Below, piece after piece: positions 12,161 to 24,680 of a DNA stretch of 64,000 nucleotides. The translations under genes were made by a program, and so were the position numbers. The notes under the pieces are model-generated. The model was not told the origin of the DNA, did not search any database, and saw only the letters and a list, made by a program, of their open reading frames with translations. This stretch comes from Oenanthe sinensis (lineage: Eukaryota; Streptophyta; Magnoliopsida; Apiales; Apiaceae): NCBI GenBank assembly GCA_028671895.1, contig JAPMAC010000207.1:4402001-4466000 (forward strand), written 5' to 3'. Each line of letters opens with the position of its first letter. The first letter of the stretch is position 1.

Positions 12161-12936
12161 CTGATTTTTCATAGAAGCGATAATCGTCTTCTTTGTCAAC
12201 ACCTCATTCAGACTTTAGAGCCTATTTTGGGATTGGACTTTGGTTTGACAAGGAAACTAGATCAAATCTTCTCCTTGACTTTCCATTTTCATTTCCCTTT
12301 TGCAATCCCTATGTTTACCATCATTATTGTAGTAGTTTATGCATTTATCATGTTACTTTCAGCAGTTCTCAATATGCTTAACAACTCAATAGGTGTTTCA
12401 CCAATCTTATTCATTTTGTTATTCATAATAAACTAAGAACATTTGTTGTCCAAAGATTGTAAGATCAAATCTAGGTGAGCCTCTAGACCAATCTGGAAAC
12501 CCAAAATGTCAAGGTACTCGTTATACCCTATAATCTTTAGAACATGAGGTGTAACCGGGTCTCACTCTCCCTACTTGTAAGTATATAGTACCCTTTAATT
12601 GTCAAATATATCTTGAAGATTCTGTCCCTCCAATATCATTTAAGGGTGCTTAATCGTCTCACAAGCATCTATATGCTCGTGTAGCTTCTTAAGCTCAGCA
12701 CTCATAGTTGCAAGCATGAGACATGAAACATTAGTCACAATATCAATTTATTTTCAATAAGCACTATCATTTGCACATGTTACATTCTCAGCTTTAATAG
12801 CAGAGGAAGAGATATAACTAACATCGTGGTGTCCGAGGGCGATCCTCAAGCTCCTATGTCAGTCGAAGAAATTTGTTCTCATCAATTTGTCCTTCTCAAG
12901 AACTGATCGTATAGAGAAGTTATTTGTGTTTATCAT
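12161..12936 (-). pseudogene. Element F gag remnant with stop at codon 26
   Basis: The start at 12936 gives MINTNNFSIRSVLEKDKL..., the N-terminus of Angela/Tork-type copia gag. TGA at 12859-12861 replaces codon 26, where the family has the Trp of a D-W-Y-R-N-L motif. Downstream, an AELKKLHEHIDACE-type segment is recognisable near 12660-12710, with further stops and frame changes. Element B has the same TGA at the same codon. Confidence 0.78.
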
Positions 12937-14807
12937 TTGATATCTACAATATTAAAGTGTATAAAATAAACTAGATTGCTGATTTAATATTGATTATGTT
13001 TAAGTGATAATGGTATATCACCATATACCTCCCACTATTTTTATCAAACTAATAGCTCTAACTATTAATTCGAAAAGTATTTATTTAAATCTTTCTAGTG
13101 AGCCAAGATCCATATTTCATCCATGTTTTAAAATAGCGTTGGCTAATACACTCAAAACATGAATATTTAGGTTGACAACATTTGTCGATTATATCAAATA
13201 TAACTCTTGGAATGTTTGGTGGAACAACCATTTGTACACATTTATCCAATAAATCTCACCAAACTCTATGCCTCTAAACCCACAATCCTATTGTGATGAT
13301 TTAGTTAAGTTAGACCCAACGTTTCAATAAACTAAGTACACTTACTTATCTCATCTTCCCAAGATTGATAAGAGCACCTTACTTTGGCAAACTCACTCCT
13401 TCTCAATCTAGATCTCGACGAGTATTAAAAATTGGAAGGCATCCAATTAACTTAATATGTATTTAGGGATTTTAATGTTTATATGAACGATCATGATCCC
13501 ATCATAAAGAGATTCACAATTTTTCCTTGATCAAATAATTCATTTCAATATTCGTCAATGGATTAATTTCCAGGTCGTCGAAGTAGTCACAAACGGTCTC
13601 TCTTAAAAATCGACTTCCTTACGAATTAAACTAATAATCCACTTTTGACAAAATCTACCCATATTAGAAAAAGAGAATTCATATTTAATATCATGTTTCA
13701 TAAACACAAGAATCTCATGATCGTTTGTTCAATTTTAAAATCTTGAATCGTTACAGATTTTATCTTTCTTAAGCAAACATGGCATGAATGTCGTATCTAA
13801 TACATACATGATTAATCAATATTAAACATGCATCTAGATTATGTCTACGCATACATACCAAAACATGCAATCATATGCATATATGAAATGTGGGTAAAAT
13901 AAACGTGTTTGGTTATGGCCTCATCCTATGTGATCTTTCCAAGCTAATGGAAAAATCAAAGTCAATAAATGGTGGTTTAAAAATAATATCTATTACATGT
14001 CTTCTTTCTTCATTGCTCCATCATCCACTTTTGGATCACCTCCTTGCTTACAAGCCTTCATTGAATATTGAAATAAAACTATTATAATAAAATTACAAGA
14101 AGAACTCGAGTTATATTCGAGATAATTTAATTACAATGAATAAACGACATGTTGAATATTGAAATAAAACTATTCTAATAAAATTACAAGAAGAACTCGA
14201 GTTACATTCGAGATAATTAAATTACAATGAATAAACGACATACAAGTCGTATTTAGAAACCAAAACCATAAATCAAAACCTCTATCATATGGGTCTTTAG
14301 GCCATAATCATCCACCATGTTATCACATAACATATGTAATATATCTCAGATTATATAAATATATCATAGAATCATATATAACAAATTTTAAAATTTCAAA
14401 AAATCAATTATATTTTAGTCAATAATAAATCGCCGTTTTGAGGGCTCTAACGACATCGAATGGCTTACAGATGCCAAGCTAACTATGTCAATATTGCTCA
14501 ATGACATGATTCCAGTCAGAAAACATATATTGTTTGCGAAAATTGGATAGTGGACACAGATTTTAGAAAATCTACAGAAGCCGTTTCAGAATTCGTATTG
14601 AATACGATTCCCATAATAAGAACAAAAATGTATCATATACATACAGCAATATGCACAATCATCACATGATTATACATCACATTAATATCATATATTCAAA
14701 ATCATATAAAACATATATATCAACATATAGTCATGACATATCATATATGTGTTTACATACATCGAAAAACTGTTAAACACATAACCGAATTAAAACGTTT
14801 CGCAAGT
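12937..14807 (-). other. Element F untranslated leader (PBS to gag, ~1.9 kb)
   Basis: No coding region seen. It contains islands conserved with the leaders of B and G: a block around GATGTCGTTAGAGCCCTC (minus strand, 14430-14475) and a block around TGGCCTAAAGACCCATAT (14285-14325). A short near-exact duplication (ATAAAACTATT...TAAACGACAT) lies at about 14070-14155 and 14165-14240. Confidence 0.7.
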
Positions 14808-14821
14808 AGCTCTGATACCAT
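14808..14821 (-). other. Element F primer binding site
   Basis: The minus strand reads ATGGTATCAGAGC immediately after the LTR end ...CCCTTCA. This is the full tRNA-Met-type copia PBS. Confidence 0.9.
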
Positions 14822-16314
14822 TGAAGGGTTTCAAGGCACAAACGCAGTGGAATAAATGTGAAAAATAAATCAAAATAGTGAAACTCTCCGCAGGGTCCAT
14901 GCGAAAACAAAATATTTAATTCGGAGATTAAGAATAAATACCCTAAAAAGCTTTAAAAGTTCATCAATGGAAGACTAATGGAGGTCCAAAGCTCGTACGA
15001 TCACCATGTATCCCGCTCCTGCGATGTACGTTCTACAGTATCCACACGAACACTTTTCATTAAGGATTGATGTGTACTAGCACTCGAAAACTGTTTCCCT
15101 CTCTATCTTCCTCTTTTCTCAAAACAGCTAGAGTTTTATATAGAGAGAGGAATAAGTTTTCTAATTATAATCTAATTATAATTAATACTAATCCAAAATT
15201 CTAAATTATTTAATTAAGTCTCACTTAATTAATTATTAATTTTAGAATTAGTTTAAGTAATTCATTTATTCTATTTATATAATTAATTAAGTCATACTTA
15301 ATTAATATCATAAATAAAATAAATAACTTATTTAATTTAAATTCATAATTTAAATTATTTATCCTTCAAGCATTCTTTGTGTGTGACCCTATACGTTATT
15401 GTTACGTTGACAACAATTTTAATATCTAATTAAAATTGTAAACAATGAGTGACATCTAGTAATACATCATTGTTATCCAAGTAATAATAATAAAATCAAT
15501 GATTCGATTAAGCGTTTCGTGAATAATGTTCCATGTAATATAATCCCTTTAACCTTATATTATAGATCAAACTTGAAGCATGTTTCATATTATCATCTTC
15601 AACATTTAATTCGGGTTTCCTTGATCAATGATTAGACTATTAAACAAATCAACATTTGAGCATGACCATGCATTTTATAGTCTCACGCAATCAAGATGAC
15701 AATAATATCACTCATAAATAGGAGGGTTAAATCCTTTATCTATCATTCATATTTCTCATACAATTCATAGTATACCCAATGTCCACCTTTATCATCACCC
15801 GGTTAAAGGTAACTTTTGGTATAATTAAAGTATATTAATTCTCGTATAGAAATATAATGATTTCAAGTCAGAGGATCATTACATCATTATCACAGTGAGA
15901 ATTTCTTATGACACTTATTAACATGTAGAATCTCACGGCGGGTCATTCTAGTGTCATTCATTGAGACATGCACTTATGTTCTTGACTTTAGTATCACCAT
16001 ACATATGACCAATGAGATGTGGTCATCTGTCAACAAACATACTAGTCTTATTGCATTATTATTGTACTTAAATAATAATACTCGACTAAGAAATTTTAGG
16101 AATAAGATACTATCCATATAATCTCATTTTAAGTCACATACTTAAAGATATATAATATGTATCAAAATTCCAAGGACATTTATTATGCTTTCAATTTATT
16201 ATGCAGTAAATAAAATATAATAAATAAATAATAATCAATAAAATATAATCCTTAATAATAAAAAAAAATTCTTAAAATATAAAAGTAATTGTCTCTAGGG
16301 CACAATTACTAATA
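14822..16314 (-). repeat. Element F 5' LTR (1493 bp)
   Basis: On the minus strand it begins TATTAGTAATTGTGCCC (first G mutated) and ends AAACCCTTCA. It is collinear with the LTRs of element B (20144-21684, 27315-28858) in reverse orientation. It holds the two palindromes TTAATTAAGT...ACTTAATTAA near 15210-15232 and 15284-15306. Confidence 0.9.
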
Positions 16315-16931
16315 GTTTTGGCAGTTACATAATCTTGTAAATCAAACTTCTTCAACAGTTCTTTAACATACTTTGATTGATTAATGAAAATTCCATCATT
16401 GGTCTGTTTGACTTGAATCCCCAAAAAGAAGTTCAATTCTCCCATCATACTCATTTCGTAATTAGATTGCATTAGTTAGCTAAACTTTTCACAAAGTTTT
16501 TCTTTAGTAGAACCAAAAATAATATCATCAACATAAATTTGGACAAACAGAATTGTACCTTTATATTTTCTAATAATAAGAGTTTTATCAATTGTACCTC
16601 TAATGAAATTGTTTTCAAGGAGAAATTTAGATAGAGTTTCATACCATGCTCTAGGTGATTGCTTCAATCTATTCAGTGCCTTGTCTAACTAGTACACATG
16701 ATTAGGAAATTTAGGATCAACAAATCCTGGTGGTTGTTTCACATAGACCTCTTCTTCCAATTTTCCATTCAAAAAGGCACTTTTCACATCCATCTGATAG
16801 ACTTTGAATTTTGAATAGGATTTAAATCCAAGAAACATTCTGATAGTTTCCAGTCTGACTACAGGTATAAAAGTTTCATCATAGTCTATTCCTTCTTCTT
16901 GAGAATATCTTTTTGTAACTACCTTTGCCTT
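16315..16931 (-). pseudogene. Element E reverse transcriptase, central part
   Basis: The minus strand encodes the copia RT core: an NGKLEEEVYVKQPPGF-like stretch near 16740-16770, RAWYETLSKFLLENNF, FVQIYVDDIIFGS with the catalytic YVDD box, GELNFFLGIQVKQ, and SKYVKELLKKFDL. A stop lies between KLCEKFS and the following MQSNYEMSMMG part (16473-16475). The upstream boundary is the C insertion with TSD GCCTT, across which RT continues at 50960. The downstream boundary is the 5' LTR of F at 16314. Confidence 0.88.
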
Positions 16932-17950
16932 TGTTGGTCCCTGATATTGTAAAAGGGGGGGGTTGAATACAATATCTATAAATTATCTCGGAATATTGAT
17001 TTAAAATATCATTTTAAATTCACATGAAATATTAATTGTAATGAAATACTGTTCAAGTAGAAGATATAATTTTAACTTGAAAAGTATTACAAAATTAAAA
17101 AGTAGAAAGTTTATATATCTGTTTAAAATCTTAGAACGATTTTGACATGAATTATTCGAGTTTAAAAATTATATTCCAAACTTGCACAGAAATATGTGAA
17201 TATTACAATACAGACAAATTTCTATATTTGAACTATTTTTCTAACTCTGAATAATGAAGCCTAAAGTCTCATATTTATAGAGGAATTTTAAGCTTGTATG
17301 ACTTACTCACTATGACCTTTTTTAACAAAAAATAAGCCATGCATGACTTATTAAAAAGATGGGCATGACTTTCAGAATTCGATATGACTTTCCGATATTC
17401 GGTATGACTTATTTTAAAGTCATATTCGAATTTTCTTTTAATTAAATAAATCTATATGACTTATTTAATAAAAGAAATCGGTATGACTTATATAAAAGGT
17501 CGGTATGTCTTTTCATATAAACAATCGGTATGACTTATTATATAAAAGGTCAGTATGACTTAATTCTTAGTTAACTAAAAATCATTTCGTTATGACTTTT
17601 AATTAACAAATTCGGTAACATTTAAGTTATGGCCTTCTGTCATTCTTCTGCTTTACCGTCTCTCCTCTTCTTCTGGAATCTTTCTGTAGTAACCACTTGA
17701 AATATTTTATATCTTCTGTATTCTTTAGAAGTACTACCACTTTTTTTTTCACTGACGCTTGAACATATTAATGAACTTCTTCCAGTGTTGAGTAGTAATC
17801 CCATAAAATACTTCTAATACTTAGATCCTTTGTGATTAGTTGACTGTCTTCATCTTGATTCATGTTTGGTGTTTATTATTTAGTTCTCTTTATTGCTAGA
17901 GTTGAGTTGTCATCTAATTATTACAAATAGGCCTAGTCATATGCCTTTCA
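16932..17950 (-). repeat. Element C 3' LTR (1019 bp, internally deleted)
   Basis: The minus strand begins TGAAAGGCATATGAC after the purine tract TGGGGAGAT and ends CAGGGACCAACA. It is collinear with 49562-50959 except for a missing block of about 379 bp between TTCGGTA and ACATTTAAG (near 17617). The C-run motif lies at 16955-16970, and a cluster of CGGTATGACTT repeats at 17390-17600. Confidence 0.92.
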
Positions 17951-18178
17951 ATCTCCCCATATTTGTTGTTAAATATTTAACACACAAATTCCTAGAGGAT
18001 AACTCAACTAACAACTAAGAAAGTAGTACGACACGTAATAAATGTAAATAATAAACAAAAGTTCTGGTATTATATTTAACAATTTTCCAGATTCATACAT
18101 AAAAGATAAATACAAGATAGTTGTTCCTCTAGTACTGAACAAATATTACAAAGTTTCTATCTTGTTTTATCTATGTCT
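17951..18178 (-). other. Element C 3' untranslated stretch and polypurine tract
   Basis: The minus strand reads ...ACAAATATGGGGAGAT directly before the 3' LTR; GGGGAGAT is the polypurine tract used to prime plus-strand DNA. The rest (228 bp) is AT-rich with no ORF. Confidence 0.75.
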
Positions 18179-20143
18179 TCAGTCTTCAGATGTATCAATT
18201 TCACCTTCTTCTAGGATTGAACCTTTATGAACTGGTGTCCTCGGTACTTCTTCAGATACTGATTGATCTGTTGTAGTGGATTCTCCATACAACCTCCTTT
18301 GTTCAGCTCTTGCTAACTGCCACAAAACTTCCTGCTCAACAGGATCTACTATATCTTTTTCTACATCATATGGCTGAGTTGAATCTATCTTTGGCATTTG
18401 CCTGATGTACGAAGGAATTTTCTTTGACAGACAGTAGTTTTTGATCTTTTGTGCAGCATCCAACTTATCTTGGGATCTGAATCCTTTCGACCTTAGCATC
18501 CTTTCAACTTGAATCATGTACTTAACTATGTAGCCCTTCAATGAATCCTCATTTAACTTCATGATTTGATACAACTTGTTTGAGAAAAATCTTACCTCGT
18601 GAGGATCAAATAAGATCTGAGGACTAACAGCTTGTGCGAAGTCTCTGAGCCTGTCTCTTAGCAGCTCATTCTCTTCTGAACTTCTCATCACTTTATTCAG
18701 TAACGTTCATATCACTGATAAACTTCTTTGTCTGAAAAACTCCAAGGAAATTCTGAATGTACCATTTTTGTGAGTGTAGACTAAAATCTTCCAGTATTTA
18801 AGAATGTGATCTACTAGGATAGTGATATAGTCCATTTCCTCTTTCAGAGCTTTCATGAAGTTATCAATGTTATCATTTGACTTTTCTAGACGCTCAATTA
18901 TTGATTTCAGATGCTTGTCTTTGAATGGACCCTTCTGTAGTTTGTCCATTATTTCTTTTGCAATGTCCCATTTCTTTCCAATCTTGAGCTGCACATCTCT
19001 CTTCTATTCTCTGACTACAATGGCCCATAGATTTTGCTTTTCTAGGCTTGCTTCTTTATCAGCCTTTGTTCTTTCCATGACTAGAGCTTTCAGTTTCTCA
19101 GTCTTTGCATGACTTTCCTTGATGTCATCCTTTAACTTCTTCATTGCCTCTTCATAGGCCGGATCAATTTCTTTTTCTTTTGGAAATAAAAATTCTTCAT
19201 TGAAGGCAGTCTCTTCCTCAGCTCTGCAGAAGTCAGAAATGTATGATTCATCATGAGCACTGTCATCAATGAATTGCTCTTGAGCATAATACCGTTCTTC
19301 TGGTTCTAGATCATACGATTGAAATTGTTCTTCAGAATACAACTTAGCTTTCCCTTTGTCTTGAGTAGTAGCCCCTTCATCTCCAGCTACTTTCTCCTTT
19401 ACTTTCTCCGCCTTAGTTGAGGGATCCTCTTGAGATTTTGAAGCTTCAAAAGATGGCATCAGTTTCTGCATAGTCAGATAAACTTGCTTCATGCCCTCAT
19501 TCAAATGAGTCATTCCATCATCCAGTTTGCTGAATCGTTTTGTTGATATCCTTTCATTCTCAATAATTGTTAAGGTCAAGCTTTTCTCAACTTCATCAAT
19601 TCTTTCATGTAATTTGGTCACTTCTTTCATGTCCTCAGCAATGAGACTCTGAACATTCTGGATATCTTGAGTTTTTAGAAGTATGGAGGATTTGACATCA
19701 TCAACATCTTTTCGCACTATTGTCAGCTATTGAATTACAGAGGCAGATGTGGACTTCTCTTCTACTTGTGCTTTAACTTTTACCAACTCAGCTTGGAGAA
19801 TCTGCATTTCCTTCTAGAAAGCTTCAATTTTAGATAGTAGTTCACTGTGTGTGTGTGCACTCATCTCACTTGCACTCCTGCTTAATTCACTATCACTCGG
19901 TGCATGTGTTTCACTTTGTGTTTGCCTCACATCACTAGTATTTAGCTCCTTTCCAGAATCCAATGTTGTACATGTATATATAATAATAGCTTTTGAAGAG
20001 TCGAAATGCTCTTCTGACGCCTGTGAAGGCACGTCCTCAATAAGATTATTTTGCATTGGCTCCGCTACTAACGTAGCTACTCCGTGAATGGAGCCCCATC
20101 TCCCTCTATGGAGTGGTTGCCTCTCAAATCCACTAGTGGATTC
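18179..20143 (-). pseudogene. Element C env-position ORF, C-terminal part (after the B insertion)
   Basis: This continues the ORF that begins at 29657. The reading frame crosses the B insertion (target GATTC) into a stretch ending near 19814. A TAG near 19814 is followed by 19717-19004 (237 codons), strongly heptad-like and charged and predicted coiled coil, with a KAKLYSEEQF...YDLEPEERYYAQEQF acidic segment. Next come 18994-18707 and a C-terminal part 18691-18179 (MMRSSEENELLRDRLRDFAQ...EEGEIDTSED). No transmembrane segment is visible. Function is unknown; the position is that of the Sirevirus 'env-like' ORF, but these features look more like a cytoplasmic or structural coiled-coil protein. 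Confidence 0.68.
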
Positions 20144-21684
20144 TGTTAGTAATTGTGCTCTAGAGATAATACTTTTTATATTTTAAGGAAAATATTTATT
20201 ATTAATGATTATGTTTTATTGATTATTATTGATTTATTTTGTTTTATTGGCTACGTAATAAATTGAAAGCATAATAAATGTCCTTGAAATTTTGATATGT
20301 ATTATATATCTTTAAGTATGTGACTTAAAAATGAGATTATATGAATAATATCTTATTCCTAAAATTCCCTAGTCGAGTATTATTATTTAAGGACAATAAT
20401 AATGCACAAAGACTAGTATGTTTCTTGACAGATGACCACATCTCATTGGTCATAGATATGGTGATACTAAAGTAAAGAACATAAGTGCATGTGTCAATGC
20501 ATGGCACTGGAATGACATGGTGATTCTACATGTTAAATAAGTGTCATAAGTAATTCTCACTGTGATAATGGTGTAATGATCCTTAGACCTGAAATCATTA
20601 TATTTCTATACGAGAATTAATATACTTTGATTATATTAAAAGTTACCTTTGACCGGGTGATGATAAAAGTGCACATTGGGTATATTATGAATCGTATGAG
20701 AAATATGAATGATCTAGATGAGATTTAATCCTCCTAATTTTAATAGTGATATTATTGGCCTCTTGTTTGAGTGATACTATGAAATGCACGGTCGTGCTCA
20801 AATGTTGATTTGATTTTAATAGTCTACTTATAGATCAAGAAAATAAAGATTAAATTATGAAGAGGATGACACGAGACATGTCTTGAGTTTAATCTATAAT
20901 ATCAAGATTAAATGTATTATATTACATGGAACATTATTCACGAAAGGCTTAATCGAATCACCGATTTATTATTATTACTTGGATAACAATGATGTATTAC
21001 TAGATGTCACTCATAGTTTACAATTTTAATTAGATATTAAAATTGTTGCCAACATAATAATAACCTACAGGGTCACACACAAAGAATGCTCGAAGGAGAA
21101 ATAATTTAAATTGTGAATTTAAATTAAATAAGTAATTTATTTTATTTATGATATTAGTTAAGTATGACTTAATTAATTATATAAATAGAATAAATGAATT
21201 ATTTAAACTAATTCCAAAATTAATAATTAATTAATTAAGTGAGACTTAATTAAATAATTTAGAATTTTGGATTAGTATTAATTATAATTGGATTATAATT
21301 AGAAAACTTATTCTTCTATCTATGTAATCTCTTTATGGGCTGATTTAATAAATGAGACATATTTTACTAAAACCCTAGCCGTTCTGAGAGAGGAGGAGGA
21401 TAGAGAGAGAATAAGTTTTCGGGTGCTAGTACACATCAATTCTTCGTGAAAAGTGTTCGTGTGGATACCGTAGAGCGTAAATCGCGAGAGCGGGATACGT
21501 GGTGATTAAACAAGCTTTGGACCTCCATTAATCTTCCATTAATGAACTGTTAAAGCTTCTAAATGTATTTATTCTTTATCTCCGAATTAAATCTTTTGTT
21601 TTCGCATGGATCCTACGGAGGGTTTCGCTATTTTGATTTATTTTTCGCATTTATTCCGCTGCGTTGGTGTCTCGAAACCCTTCA
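20144..21684 (+). repeat. Element B 5' LTR (1541 bp)
   Basis: It begins TGTTAGTAATTGTGC and ends CGAAACCCTTCA. Two near-perfect palindromes with arms TTAATTAAGT and ACTTAATTAA occur near 21154-21176 and 21231-21253. A CT/GA-rich segment (GAGAGAGGAGGAGG) precedes the likely transcribed 3' part. Confidence 0.95.
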
Positions 21685-21698
21685 ATGGCATCAGAGCT
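21685..21698 (+). other. Element B primer binding site
   Basis: ATGGCATCAGAGCT follows the LTR end directly. It is the tRNA-Met-type PBS with one substitution (TGGCATCAGAGC against TGGTATCAGAGC). Confidence 0.88.
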
Positions 21699-23835
21699 AC
21701 TTGCGAAACATTTTAATTCGGTTATGTTCTTAATAGTTTTCGATATGTAAGCATGTATGCGATCTATCATGATTTTGTATTGATACAATATGTATATGTT
21801 TTTATATATTATGAATATATGATATTCATATGATGTATAATCTTGTGATGATTGTGTATTGATGTATGTATATGATACATGTTTGTTCTTATTATGGGAA
21901 TCGTATTCGATACGAATTCTGAAACGGCTGCCGTAGATTTTCTGAAATCTGTGTTTGTTGTCCGATTTTCTCAAACGATATGTGTTTTCTGACTGGAATC
22001 AGGTCACTGAGAAATACTAACTTTTTCAGCTCTGCGTCTGTAAGCCATTAGATGTCGTTATAGACCCCAAAACGGTGATTTATTATTTTCTGAAAATTAT
22101 TTAATTTTCTAAAATTTTGAGTATATATATGTATATATTATGAATATATGATATTCATGTGATGTATAATCATGTGATCATTGTATGTATCACTGTGTAT
22201 GTATATATGATATATTCTTGTTCTTGTTATGAAGATTGTATATGATACGATTTCTGAAACACCGTCAGATTTGGTGAAATCTGATTGCCAAATCCGATTT
22301 TTGCAAACGATATGTATTTTCTAACCGGAATCGGGCCAATGAACAAAACTGATAGCCACCCTATCATCGACGGATCTGTAAGGCGTTTGACGTCGTTAAG
22401 GGCCTCGAAACAGTGATTTATTGTCTTCAGAAATCTGTTTTTAATTTTCTGAAATTTCAAAATTTGTTATATATGATTATATGATATGTTTATATAATCT
22501 GAGATATATTATATGTATTATGTGATAGTATGGTGGATGGTTATGGCCTAAAGACCCATAGTATAGTGGTTTTGATTTATGGTTTTGGTTTCTAAATACG
22601 ACTTGCATGTCGTTTATTCATTGTAATTTAATTATCTCGAATATAACTCGAGTTCTTCTTGTAATTTCATTAGAATAGTTTTATTTTTATTATTCAATGT
22701 AATTATCAATGAAGACTTGCAAGTAAGGAGGCGATCCAAAAGGGGATGATGGAGCAATGAAGAAAGAAGACATGTAATAGATAGGATTTTTAAAACCACC
22801 ATAGACTGACCTTGATATATCCATTAGCTTGGAAAGATCACATAGGATGGGGTCATAACCAAAAACGTTTAATTTACGCACATTACATATATGTATATGA
22901 TTGCATGTATTGGTATGTATGCATAGATATAATCGAGATGCATGCTTAATATTGATTAATCATGTATGTATTAGATACGATACTCATGCCATGTTTGCTT
23001 AAGAAAGATAAAATATGTAACGATTCAAGATTTTAAAATTGAACAAACGATCATGAGATTCTTGTGTTTATGAAACACGGTATTAAATATGAATTTTCTT
23101 TTTCTGATATGGGGAGATTTTGTCAAAAGCGGATTATTAGTTTAATTCGTAAGGAAGTTGGGTTTTAAGTGAGACCGCTTGTGACTTCTCCGACGACCTG
23201 GAAATCAATCCATTGACGAATATTGAAATGAATTATTTGATCAAGGAAAAATTGAGAATCTCTTTATGATGGGATCATGATCGTTCATATAAATAATAAA
23301 AATCCCTAAATAAATATTAAGTTAATCGGATGCCTTCCAATGTTTAATACTCGTCAAGATCTAGATTGAGAAGGAGTGGGTTTGCCAAAACAAGGTGCTT
23401 TTATCAATCATGGGAAGACGTGAGAAGTAAGTGTACTTAGTTTGTTGAAACATTGGGTCTAACTTAACTAAATCATCACAATAAGATTGTGGGTTTAGAG
23501 GCATAGAGTTTGGTGAGATTTATTGGATAAATGTGTATAAAGGGTTGTTCCACCAAACTTTTCAAGAGTTATATTTGATATAATCGACAAATGTTGTCTA
23601 CCTAAATAGTCATGTTTTGAGTGTTTTAGCCAACGCTATCTTAAAACATGGATGAAATATGGATCTTGGCTCACTAGAAAGATTTAAAGAAATGTTTTCC
23701 GAATTAATAGTTAGGGCTATTAGTTTGATAAAAATAGTGGGAGGTATATTGTGATATACCATAATCACTTAAACATAATTAATATTAAATTTGCAATCTA
23801 GTTTATTTTATACACTTTAATATTGTAGATATCAA
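21699..23835 (+). other. Element B untranslated leader with internal duplication
   Basis: About 2.1 kb without a coding region. Two diverged tandem copies of a ~325-bp segment lie at about 21810-22130 and 22140-22470; each ends in a block around GACGTCGTTAAGGGCCTCG / GATGTCGTTATAGACCCC. A second conserved block (TGGTTATGGCCTAAAGACCC, 22535-22555) recurs in the leaders of F and G. Shortly before gag there is a purine-rich AAAATAGTGGGAGGTATA stretch, also found in G. Confidence 0.7.
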
Positions 23836-24680
23836 ATGATAAACACAAACAACTTCTCTATGCGATCAATTCTTGAGAAGGACAAGTTGACGAGAATATA
23901 TTTCCTTGACTGACAAGTGATGATCGTCCTCGTACACCACGATGTTAGTCAAATCTCTTCCCTTGCTCTTAAAGTTGAGAATGTAACATGTGCAAATCAT
24001 AGTGCTTATTGGAAGCAAATTGATGTTGCGACTGATGTTTCATATCTCATGCTCGCAAATATGTGTGCTGAGCTTAAGAAGCAACACGAGCATATAGATG
24101 CTTATGAGACGATTGAGCACAAGATATATTTGAAAATAAAAGGGCACTATACAATTACAAGTAAGGAGAGTGAGACCCGGTTACACCACATGTTCTAAAG
24201 ATTATAGGGTATAATGAGTACCTTTGAAATATTGGGTTTCTAGATTGGTCTGAAGTCTTAGTTAGATTTGATCTTACAATCTCTAGACAAATATTATTCT
24301 TAGTTTGTTATGAACAATAAAATGAATACGATTGGTAAAACACCCATTGAGTTGCTAAGCATGTTTAGAACTGCTGAAAGCAATATGATAAATGCATGAA
24401 CTACTACTATATTGATGGTAAACATAGGGAATGCAAAAGGGAAAGGAAAATGGAAAGGCAAGGAGAAGATTTGATCTAGTTCCGTTGTCAAACCAAAGTC
24501 CAATCCCTAAAGTAGACTCTAAAGTCTGAATGAGGTGTTGATAAAGAAAATGATTGTCGCTTCAGTGGAAAATTGGGAGACTGGAAATTAAAATGTCATG
24601 CATATTTGGAAGATCTGAAAAAGATGATCAATAAGGGTCAAGCTTCAGGTATCGGGTTGGAATTGGAGTAAACGTAGTTG
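23836..24680 (+). pseudogene. Element B gag remnant with stop at codon 26
   Basis: ATG at 23836 gives MINTNNFSMRSILEKDKL...; TGA at 23911-23913 replaces the conserved Trp at codon 26. A recognisable gag segment continues in the same frame to 24198 (DVSYLMLANMCAELKKQHEH). It is followed by degenerate sequence including a decayed zinc-knuckle region with a CHAYLEDLKK-like stretch near 24595-24625. The deletion/frame pattern matches element F. Confidence 0.8.

Larger units (their letters stand above)
8625..16314 (-). mobile_element. Element F: defective Angela/Tork-like copia retrotransposon with truncated 3' LTR
   Basis: Minus-strand order: 5' LTR 16314-14822, PBS 14821-14808, long leader, degenerate gag and pol, polypurine-like tract, truncated 3' LTR 9380-8625. 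It sits in the reverse transcriptase/RNase H part of element E. The 5' LTR starts TATTAG in place of TGTTAG. No matching target duplication can be seen because the distal end was deleted together with part of E. It shares inactivating lesions with element B. Confidence 0.85.

Noticed and set aside
18855..20087. Plus-strand ORFs opposite the C env-position ORF
   Set aside because: Shadows of the minus-strand coiled-coil coding region; no motif and no context.
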